Program-made: the position numbers and the translations under genes
Assembly (NCBI GenBank): GCA_014084085.1
Contig: NPFB01000074.1
Span: forward strand, 241,967-305,966
From: Hondaea fermentalgiana
Taxonomy: Eukaryota; Sar; Bigyra; Thraustochytrida; Thraustochytriidae
Direction: 5' to 3'
Length of the DNA: 64,000 bases
Shown: positions 57,356 through 64,000 of the stretch, piece after piece
Layout: each line of letters opens with the position of its first letter
Numbering within the stretch: the stretch's first letter is position 1
The notes under the pieces: generated by a model
What the model was told of the DNA's origin: nothing
The model's database searches: none
The model's input: the letters and a program-made list of their open reading frames with translations, nothing else

Positions 57356-57948
57356 TGTGTTTTCTCGATTCGCCCGACTTTGCGCGCTGCACGACCCCTG
57401 CTCGTCGCTGGTTTCCGTCGCTCTCGGCGTCCGTCTGCTCCGTGCCCTCTCGCTCGCGCGTGCGCCACTCCTTTCGACGCTGTAATGTCGATTATGAAGA
57501 ACTGCTACTTGACATTTCCTGCAACAACAACTCGTAGAAACCCAACTCACGAACGCTCCCGAGCTGCCTGCCGCTGCCGCTGCCGCTTGAGCTCGAGGCG
57601 TCCGTTGCCAGATCCTCCTCGAGTAGCGCCGCGCGGCACGACGGAGCGGGGCTTGCACGCGACACCTCCCTTCCACGCACCGTCTCTTCATCACGCGGCG
57701 GCGGTCGTCGGGCGTCGGGCGTGGTTGCGAACCACGTCGTTGCTGGCGAGCAGAAGCGAGCAAAAGCGAGCTAGCGGTGCCTTGCCAGCCTGACCCGTGC
57801 TCACTCTCAGGAAGATAGATAGTGGACTCACTGTCAGGGGATTCGACTCGGAGGTGACCGGAGAGGAGGCTTGGGAGAGGGGAGTTTTTGCGCGATAATT
57901 TATTCATTCATTCGTTCATCCATCCATTCATCTGTTCGAGGACGGACG
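57356..57948. other. divergent intergenic region
   Basis: Spacer between the P5CR (-) and SIAE-like (+) starts, with an ATTC/ATCC tetramer run at 57902-57933 in the SIAE-like leader. No separate gene is seen. Confidence 0.5.
57902..57933. repeat. (ATTC)/(ATCC) tetranucleotide repeat in 5' leader
   Basis: Tandem ATTC and ATCC tetramers ending 16 bp before the SIAE-like ATG. Confidence 0.85.
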
Positions 57949-59943
57949 ATGATCGTGAAGAGATTATTGACGACTGCGGTCTGTCTCCTGCTCGTGATCG
58001 CGGCCACGGCAAAGTCTACAAAAAAGGATGTGCAACAGAATGCCTTTTTCGCGCAGGGTGAAAGAGACCAGACTCTGACGGGGTTCGCTACGACATTTAC
58101 GCACGACATGGTCTTACAGCGCGCCCCCAAACGAGCGGTCGTGTATGGCCCGCTCGCTACCCGGAGTGATGCGCAAGACGCGTTGATCCGGGTTGTGCGC
58201 GAGTCAGACGAGGTTCTCTTGCACGAAAGCGCAGTAGATATCGCACAGGGAGGGCAAACATGGCGTCACGCCCTGCCACCTTTTGCGCCTCACGGGGACA
58301 CGGGATTTCGTATTGAATTGATTTCTGGCTCGGCAGGCAATGTCTCGCTGCACAATGTCGCTTTCGGCGACGTGTGGTTTTGCAGCGGCCAGTCCAACAT
58401 GGCTTTGGGGATCAAAAACACATTTTCGTTTCGCACTGTGCGCGACGACCTTCGGAACGCCACGTTCGCAGGGCAAAATGGAAGTCTGCTTCGCATCCTT
58501 GGCGTCACGCTCATGCCAAACAGCCCAGCAGGCCATACTTCCGCGCAGCCCGATTACATAATGCGCAAGAAAATGCAGTATGATCGCTGGCAACAACTTG
58601 GCGCTGAGTCCAAGGCATTGATGGCACTAAGCTCGACCTGTATATATTTTGGATTGGAGCTACGAAGAAAGCTTGCCGGCTCTGAAGAGACCCGCAACCT
58701 TCCGATCGGTCTCATCTTCAGCGCCATCGGTGGAACGCAGGTACAACGTTGGTCTCCTCGAGGCACTCTCGACGGCTGCGCTGATATCTCACGATCCGAA
58801 ACCGATGCCGATCTTTTCAACGGCCTCGTTGCTCCCTTTGTGAATACCACAATCACCGGTGCTATCTGGTATCAGGGCGAAAACAATGTGCGCGAGGTCG
58901 CCGGAAGCATTGCGCAAAAGCGCGGCTATGCGTGTTCTCTCCACCAAATGGTGGACGCCTGGCGCTCTTTATGGGCAGTGACGCCTGGCACAACGTCCGC
59001 GGAATTTCCTTTTGTTATTTATTCCCTGGCGGGCGGCACGGACGAGGGCAAACCGGAGAACATGGCTGCGATGCGTAGTGCTCAAATGGAAGTGGCGAAC
59101 GCTCTTCCCAATGTCGCCATTGCCCACGGACACGATCTAGGCGAGCCGTGGCCCAACCAAAAGGCCTGTGTCAAGGCTGGTTGTTGTGTCCCGTCCACCA
59201 CTGCAATGGGGGACTTTAAGCCTCAACCTGATTGCATCAATGCTCGTCCCCGTAAAATGCTCCCATCGTACTGGTTTGAGGCAATTGACGGGGAGTGGCT
59301 GTATGGTGCGGCGCCCGTTTACATGGGTTTGATTCATCCTCGGAACAAGCGTCGTTTTGCTGCACGAGCTGTACTTGCTGTTGGCTCTCTTGCCTACAAC
59401 TTTTCCGAGATTGGGCAACTTAATTCTCCTCGTGCACAGCAGTGCGTGAAATCATCGAGCGGCCGCCTTGCGTTGGCGCTCGACGAATTGGCAAAGGACG
59501 ACGCCCTTGTCATCGAGCCTGAGTCGTCGCGTGTTCTTCCAGATGCCAACATTGAGTTCTGCACAGGCGCGCGGGCATCGTGCCTCTGTCGCGTCTGGCG
59601 CAAGGACTCGACCGGCAGCCGGGTCTGCGATGATCATGCGCCTGGTTCAAAATCTCGCGTTTCTCTTCATGGCGTTGAAGACGACTTCAAATGGCACACG
59701 GTCAAGAACGTGTCGCTTGGCACTTCGCGAACCTCCCTCATTCTGGACGGTCTTTCTCGTAATGAGGAAATCCACGCCGTTCGCGTTGCCTGGAGCACCT
59801 CGCCGTGTTGCGCCTCGAGCGCCGCGTACCAGCACGGCCAGGCCCCCTGTTTCCTCAATTGCGGCGTATACACACGCGAGCACCGCCTTCCCCTCGCTCC
59901 GGCTTTCCTCCCTTGCGCTCCGGGCGACGCAGTCGAGATCTAG
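57949..59943 (+). CDS. sialate O-acetylesterase-like SGNH hydrolase, secreted
   Basis: A 664-residue SIAE/SASA-family esterase expected to remove acetyl groups from sialic acid or other acetylated glycans. A signal peptide (MIVKRLLTTAVCLLLVIAATAKS) leads the chain. The nucleophile block is DVWFCSGQSNMALGI (Ser of GQSN near residue 147), followed by LPIGLIFSAIGGTQVQRW and the third block TGAIWYQGENNVREVAG. A flanking beta domain with MVLQRAPKRAVVYG, typical of SIAE N-termini, lies before the nucleophile. A Cys-rich insertion (ACVKAGCCVPS..CINARPRKM) and a Cys-rich C-terminal end suggest disulfides of an extracellular enzyme. The first ATG after the tetramer-repeat leader was used; a TTG upstream is not credible. 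True substrate may not be sialic acid in this lineage. Confidence 0.87.
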   Translation: MIVKRLLTTAVCLLLVIAATAKSTKKDVQQNAFFAQGERDQTLTGFATTFTHDMVLQRAPKRAVVYGPLATRSDAQDALIRVVRESDEVLLHESAVDIAQGGQTWRHALPPFAPHGDTGFRIELISGSAGNVSLHNVAFGDVWFCSGQSNMALGIKNTFSFRTVRDDLRNATFAGQNGSLLRILGVTLMPNSPAGHTSAQPDYIMRKKMQYDRWQQLGAESKALMALSSTCIYFGLELRRKLAGSEETRNLPIGLIFSAIGGTQVQRWSPRGTLDGCADISRSETDADLFNGLVAPFVNTTITGAIWYQGENNVREVAGSIAQKRGYACSLHQMVDAWRSLWAVTPGTTSAEFPFVIYSLAGGTDEGKPENMAAMRSAQMEVANALPNVAIAHGHDLGEPWPNQKACVKAGCCVPSTTAMGDFKPQPDCINARPRKMLPSYWFEAIDGEWLYGAAPVYMGLIHPRNKRRFAARAVLAVGSLAYNFSEIGQLNSPRAQQCVKSSSGRLALALDELAKDDALVIEPESSRVLPDANIEFCTGARASCLCRVWRKDSTGSRVCDDHAPGSKSRVSLHGVEDDFKWHTVKNVSLGTSRTSLILDGLSRNEEIHAVRVAWSTSPCCASSAAYQHGQAPCFLNCGVYTREHRLPLAPAFLPCAPGDAVEI

Positions 59944-59959
59944 GCCTTGACTAGACTGG

Positions 59960-59998
59960 ACAAGGACAAGACAAGACAAGACAAGACAAGACAAGACT
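59960..59998. repeat. (ACAAG)n pentanucleotide repeat in 3' flank
   Basis: About seven tandem ACAAG units beginning 17 bp after the SIAE-like stop codon, so probably transcribed in its 3' UTR. Confidence 0.9.
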
Positions 59999-60427
59999 AG
60001 GCCTCGGAGCAATTGGTGTACTTTTGCGGCTTAGCTTCGATTCAGACTTCAAGGTGACCGATGGACCCCTGTATCCTCCTATCCGTCCGTTTTTGCTGCT
60101 GGCTCCAACGCTAGATGACGCTGACGGGTTCATCCTCATCCTCAGCATCGGCATCATCCTCAGCATCAGCGTCAGCGCCGACCGGTTCAGAGGCCAGTCT
60201 CGCTGCTCTCGAGGTCTCCGAGCGGCCGTAACAAGGCCTCGCGGCCGTAACAAGGCCTCGCGGCCGCGGCACCCATGGCGCCTCTCTTCTCCTCCTCCTC
60301 CTCGTCGTCCAATCTTCATTCCACCTGCCCGACACCTGCTTTCTCGCGCCGCAGGCCTCATCTGCTCGGCCTCTCTTCCGCGCTCGCGTGGCCACTTCGC
60401 TTCGTCCCAGGTCTCGTCCTCTGCAGT

Positions 60428-60480
60428 TCTTATCTTATCTCATCTCATCCCATCTCATCCAACTCATCCCATCTCATCTC
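60428..60480. repeat. CATCT/CATCC pentanucleotide repeat
   Basis: Degenerate tandem pentamers of the form TATCT, CATCT and CATCC in the spacer before the rolling-stone-like gene. Confidence 0.8.
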
Positions 60481-60710
60481 CTCTCGTCGCGGCTTCAAGG
60501 TCTCGTCTCGACCTCTCCTCTCGACGTCTCGTCCCCTCGGTCTCGCTCTCGAGCCTCGCCGCCTCGTGCTGCTGCTGCTGCTGCTGCGCTGCGTGGGGGG
60601 CGAGGGGGCTGGGCCTCGCCGCGGACTGACTGACTGAGGTGAGGCTCTACGCGGCGGCTCAGCGCGTGCCGCGGCGGGAGTGAGGCGCGAGGGGAGCAGC
60701 AAAACCGCAA

Positions 60711-60742
60711 AGCGAGCGAGCGAGCGAGCGAGCGAGCGAGCA
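60711..60742. repeat. (AGCG)n tetranucleotide repeat in 5' leader
   Basis: Eight tandem AGCG units about 67 bp upstream of the start codon at 60809. Confidence 0.9.
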
Positions 60743-60808
60743 GGCAAGCCCCGAGGAGGTGGTCTTCTGCGCGGGAGCGAGGCGCTGGGCGGAGCGGAGC
60801 GAGGCAAG

Positions 60809-61774
60809 ATGGGCGTGGCGGGCGATAACGAGCAGAGCACCGGGTCGCCCGGGTTCCTGTTCTGCGTCATCTTTGCGCCGATTGTGGTGGTGGTATGCTT
60901 CACGTGGATCATCATCATGGGCAGACGCGGGAATGATTACTTCGCGTACGCGCCGGACATGACCTGGAAAAAGACGGTCCTGGCCTGGCGCGTGGCGATT
61001 GCCGTCTTCTACCTCGTCACCATCGGGTACGAGTTCGACAGCAGGGATGTCTGGGAGCTCCAGTACTATACCGTGTGGAACCTGGTTATCCTGACGCTCT
61101 ACTTTCTTGTGGCCACAGCCGTCTCTCTTGTGCTGGTCTTTGCGCCCTCGCAGGCCCCTTTGCCCGTTACCAAGGGCATGCGCGCAGAGAGACAGCCAAA
61201 CATTGGCATCAAGATGCTCTGGATTGTGCACCAGACGCTCGGCGAGCTCGAGTGGTGCACGTCGATCCTGGTCGCCATTGTGGTCTGGGCCTTTATTGCG
61301 CCCAATGCCGAGCCCGAATGGAGCCCGTACCTTGGCTTCACGTCCATCTCCGAGCACGCCTGCAACATTGTGGTCATGACGATTGACTTTTTCCTGAGTG
61401 GCTACCTCATCAACTTTACGCACTGGTCGCTCTCCGTCTTTTGGCCAGCTCTCTATCTGTGCTGGCACCTCGGCGGCAACGTTGCCTACGGCTTCATGGC
61501 GTACCCGTTTCTGCGCACAAACGACGTGTTGTCCATTGCATATGTCATTGTTCTGGCGATTGTGTCCTTTGTCATCTTTTGCATCACATACGGTTTCTCC
61601 GTCGCAAAGCGCAAGTGCTTTTCGCGATACAGCGTACTTGTCTCGGAACGCCTTCGCCGTGCATCCGCAAGTCAGCGACTCCGCGAGTCGGACTCTGACG
61701 AAAGCGCCGACAGCGACCCGAAACGATCCGGTTCCGGGGATCCGGAGAACGGACATCTGCTTTCGCAAGCATAA
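60809..61774 (+). CDS. multipass membrane protein, FAR-17a/AIG1/rolling-stone-like
   Basis: A 321-residue protein with about six to seven membrane spans (near 14-35, 50-70, 80-108, 143-165, 175-200, 210-232, 242-270). The spacing and the blocks WELQYYTVWNLVILTLYFLVAT and SEHACNIVVMTIDFFLSGYLINFTHWSL (in part; His-containing helices facing each other) resemble the FAR-17a/AIG1 and rolling-stone group, some of which are lipid hydrolases or of unknown function. The C-terminal ~50 residues are cytosolic, Ser/Asp-rich and probably phosphorylated. The ATG at 60809 follows an AGCG repeat; the open frame upstream has no good start. Family call is moderate. Confidence 0.7.
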   Translation: MGVAGDNEQSTGSPGFLFCVIFAPIVVVVCFTWIIIMGRRGNDYFAYAPDMTWKKTVLAWRVAIAVFYLVTIGYEFDSRDVWELQYYTVWNLVILTLYFLVATAVSLVLVFAPSQAPLPVTKGMRAERQPNIGIKMLWIVHQTLGELEWCTSILVAIVVWAFIAPNAEPEWSPYLGFTSISEHACNIVVMTIDFFLSGYLINFTHWSLSVFWPALYLCWHLGGNVAYGFMAYPFLRTNDVLSIAYVIVLAIVSFVIFCITYGFSVAKRKCFSRYSVLVSERLRRASASQRLRESDSDESADSDPKRSGSGDPENGHLLSQA

Positions 61775-62010
61775 CGTAGAAGTAAGTAGCCTAGCCTAGC
61801 CACAATCGACGCATGCATGCCTGCATCGTCAAAACAGCAACTTGGGCCAACGATTCAAAGTTAAACCTGATTTCGTTCCGAGAAGCTCAAAAGTAATCGA
61901 GTTTGTATTTATACTGGAAGTAACCAAAGTTACATTCTTCTTCTTCTTCTTCTCTATCAGCAGCCCGTTCTCGCTTTTTTGCTTTCCACGACACACGACA
62001 CGAGACCCGT

Positions 62011-64000
62011 TTACGCCGTGTAGCGCTTGTAGGATTGCAAGTCAGACACGGTGAGTGAGAGGTACTTTGTGAGGCAGCGATAGAGACCGACTGCGAGTTT
62101 TGGGTTGCGCGACTCGAGCTCCATGAGGCGCTGACGACGTAACACAAAGATTGCAGCTTCCTCGGTAGCCACGGCGGAAAATTGGCGACGCTCGTTTAGC
62201 GTAAAGTGAATGTCGCCGAAAATGCAGCCGTACTGCGCACGCTGCAGCAGCTTACCGCCCTGAATATAAGTCATACGCGGCTCCGGCTTGAACTGGCTTC
62301 GCCAGTAGTGGTCATGCTTGTTCACAAGACGCTCCAAGATCTGCTCTCGTGGGACAAAGCTGCAGACCTCGCCGACCAGGACAATATAAATAGCATCGGC
62401 CAAGTCTCCCGATCGAAAGACGTACTCGCCTGCGCGCAGGCGCATCAGCCCAAAGTACTGTGTCAGCTCCGTGTACTCGCCCAAATCAGCGTCGTCGAGG
62501 CCAAATTCAAAGTTTGTGTCAAAGCCGAAAAAGTCGACGAGGATGCGACGTAGCCAAATCGTGCACGACGGATCTTGCATTGACTGCAACGAGGAGACAA
62601 TCTTGTTGCGTGTGTGTCCGTCCCACTCAAACGCATAAGGGATATTGGGCATCGTGGGGAGCTCCCGCTTCGTTGACGGCGTCCGTGGGGACTTTGTCAA
62701 GCTCTGGAGAGTTTCGTCCTCGAGGAGCTCGTCCTCGATCCACGCCAGAGCATCGTTCAGCTCGTGATACACAACGCATTCACAACTGTGGTCATCGGGA
62801 ATGACAATGTGATTCGCTACGAGCAGACGCTCAAATTCAGGTCGCATGCTCGTAAAGACAATACGCAGGCCATGCGTCACAGCCACTTGCTTGACGCGCA
62901 TCATACCCGTCGAAACTGCGGTTGCGTCCATTCCAGTCACGCGCGTAAAATCAAGCACGAGGAATCGAAGTTGGCTGCCCGACTCAATCTCGGGGTCAGC
63001 CGAAATGGACGTTTGGCGCGAGAGCTGACGCGTAATGTGACCTGGTGCAGGCGTATTGAGAGCCTCCAAGCTCACGGGCGCCTCGTCTCTGTGAGAGCCT
63101 GTGGCCACGGCGGCCCATTCGGGCGTATGCGGCCCGGTTGTGCTCCCAGAGGCAAACGGGTTGAATCGACGTACGAGACTCGTCACGAAGTCCAACGCGC
63201 TTGCGTCCGGACCGTGATCGTGCTCCCCGTCTGTATCGTGCTCGAGAGAGTTACGCGTTCCGCCCTCCCCGTCGTCCGCCGCCGCATGCCCGTGGGCCCC
63301 GGCAGTCTTTTCATCAATGAGGATTTGCAACTTTTTGACGACCTGCATTGAACTGCCAAAGAACAGGTATCCGTGCAAGTCGAGGCGCGCCACGCACGGT
63401 GAAAGTTGTTTGAGCTTGCGACGACTCTCAAAGTCGCGGACCACATTCGATCGTACGCGGTAGGTACGCTGGATATGCGTCACGGAAGAGTACGCAATGA
63501 TAAAGTTGACAATGGAAAGGCCAATGCCGATGGCAATACCCAAAATGAGATCACTCGTGGCCGAAATGACAAGAAACGTCGAGAGGAGAACAGCATACTC
63601 GCGGATCGAGATTTTTGGAAAGACTTCAATGAGCCACTCCATCATGAGGTCAAAGGCGATAAAGATGAGCGTGGACGCGAAGAAGAAGAGTGGCACGATT
63701 TCCATGACATTGATCGGGGCCATGAAAAGCGCCGCCTCCGAAATGATGACCACGATGCCCACAAGTCGTGAGTTGGTGCCGGTGCGAAAGGTGAAGATCG
63801 TCTGACTGAAAATGTACGAGCCCGTGTATCCACCTGCGATGCCGCTGATCATGTTACTGATGCCGACGGTGCAAAGCTCGTGATCAATGTTGAGCGGGGC
63901 GCCGAGGTCGTACTCGATGGCCACAACGTCGAGGCACGAGGAGAAGCTGACGACAAAGACCATGCTGATCCAGGCCACCGCTTGCTCGGGAACGCGGGCC
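62011..64000 (-). CDS. SulP-family anion transporter with STAS and cyclic-nucleotide-binding domains (5' partial)
   Basis: The C-terminal 662 residues of a sulfate permease-like transporter; the frame runs open past the right edge, so the first membrane helices are missing. Visible helices include VGISNMISGIAGGYTGSYIFSQTIF, LVGIVVIISEAALFM and SDLILGIAIGIGLSIVNFIIAY (in part). A STAS domain follows (ARLDLHGYLFFGSSMQVVKKL, later RFLVLDFTRVTGMDATAV), interrupted by an acidic/His linker. A cNMP-binding fold is near the end (MRLRAGEYVFRSGDLADAIYIVLVGEV, IFGDIHFTL, AIFVLRRQRL). SulP proteins carry sulfate or bicarbonate; the cNMP domain hints at regulation by cyclic nucleotides or by domain contact. 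Overlapping 3' flank with the previous gene is short (236 bp). Confidence 0.88.
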   Translation of the reverse strand, partial: ARVPEQAVAWISMVFVVSFSSCLDVVAIEYDLGAPLNIDHELCTVGISNMISGIAGGYTGSYIFSQTIFTFRTGTNSRLVGIVVIISEAALFMAPINVMEIVPLFFFASTLIFIAFDLMMEWLIEVFPKISIREYAVLLSTFLVISATSDLILGIAIGIGLSIVNFIIAYSSVTHIQRTYRVRSNVVRDFESRRKLKQLSPCVARLDLHGYLFFGSSMQVVKKLQILIDEKTAGAHGHAAADDGEGGTRNSLEHDTDGEHDHGPDASALDFVTSLVRRFNPFASGSTTGPHTPEWAAVATGSHRDEAPVSLEALNTPAPGHITRQLSRQTSISADPEIESGSQLRFLVLDFTRVTGMDATAVSTGMMRVKQVAVTHGLRIVFTSMRPEFERLLVANHIVIPDDHSCECVVYHELNDALAWIEDELLEDETLQSLTKSPRTPSTKRELPTMPNIPYAFEWDGHTRNKIVSSLQSMQDPSCTIWLRRILVDFFGFDTNFEFGLDDADLGEYTELTQYFGLMRLRAGEYVFRSGDLADAIYIVLVGEVCSFVPREQILERLVNKHDHYWRSQFKPEPRMTYIQGGKLLQRAQYGCIFGDIHFTLNERRQFSAVATEEAAIFVLRRQRLMELESRNPKLAVGLYRCLTKYLSLTVSDLQSYKRYTA

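Larger units (their letters stand above)
59944..60808. other. intergenic region with pentanucleotide repeats
   Basis: Holds an ACAAG run immediately after the SIAE-like stop (59960-59998), a CATCT/CATCC run (60428-60480), a CTG run (60570-60589) and an AGCG run (60711-60742) before the next gene. Open frames are low complexity; no gene is seen. Confidence 0.5.

Noticed and set aside
1754..61800. Recurrent CTAGGCC / GGCCTAG heptamer in many intergenic stretches (1754, 14116, 23932, 26448, 46728, 59998)
   Set aside because: The number of copies is about what chance predicts for a 7-mer on both strands over 64 kb, and a copy also occurs in coding sequence (11376).

Overview
This is nuclear DNA of a eukaryote, most likely a thraustochytrid-type stramenopile (Labyrinthulomycetes), or failing that another GC-rich protist. 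It shows about 26 genes on both strands with mostly long single exons. Four short spliceosomal introns (82-102 nt, donors GTACGT or GTAAGT) can be resolved. The protein content is plainly eukaryotic: Rab GTPase, myosin, RGS, AP-3, Pol III subunit, REEP and CCDC47. GC-rich leaders carry many tetranucleotide repeats. No tRNA, rRNA, CRISPR or obvious transposon was seen. Two runs of exactly 100 N (22255-22354 and 34658-34757) are assembly gaps. The organism assignment is an inference.

Layout, left to right. 1-10 kb: a Rab-like GTPase, a giant LRR-IQ-EF-hand protein, and an APH-like kinase. 10-20 kb: a PfkB sugar kinase (-), a coiled-coil protein with PPAY repeats, an Mpv17-like protein (-), a peroxisomal enoyl-CoA isomerase/hydratase ending in SKL, a secreted EGF/GH43-like protein with a broken frame, and a Golgi-type sulfotransferase. 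20-30 kb: a His/Gln-rich protein (-), a 3.4 kb gene-free GC-rich tract with the first gap, a double-RGS protein with a CaaX end, a DUF4833 protein (-), and a TPR protein. 30-44 kb: an unconventional myosin with PH and zinc-ribbon-like tail (-), a CCDC47-like ER protein (-), a second giant protein (LRR-IQ-WW) whose 3' end is tandemly duplicated, and a REEP/HVA22 protein (-). 44-56 kb: an FHA protein with an acidic tail, RNA polymerase III subunit RPC3, a secreted EGF-like protein (-), the AP-3 sigma subunit, and a TTC39/IML2 protein carrying a C-terminal GOLD-like domain (-). 56-64 kb: pyrroline-5-carboxylate reductase (-), a sialate O-acetylesterase-like protein, a FAR-17a/AIG1/rolling-stone-like membrane protein, and the 3' part of a SulP-STAS-cNMP-binding transporter (-) that runs off the right edge.

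There is no operon logic. Loose themes are membrane and ER traffic (Rab, AP-3, REEP, CCDC47, TTC39-GOLD, myosin), secreted or cell-surface proteins and sulfation (EGF proteins, GH43-like, sulfotransferase, SIAE-like, SulP), and large calmodulin-type scaffolds (the two LRR-IQ giants). Several start codons were moved from the longest open frame to the first credible ATG. Four genes were completed by splicing. The most unusual items are the two LRR-IQ giants with different C-terminal modules, the TTC39-GOLD fusion, the duplicated terminal coding segment at 42.1-42.4 kb whose non-coding part is better conserved than its coding part, and the array of palindromic CCAAT units at 22.7 kb.
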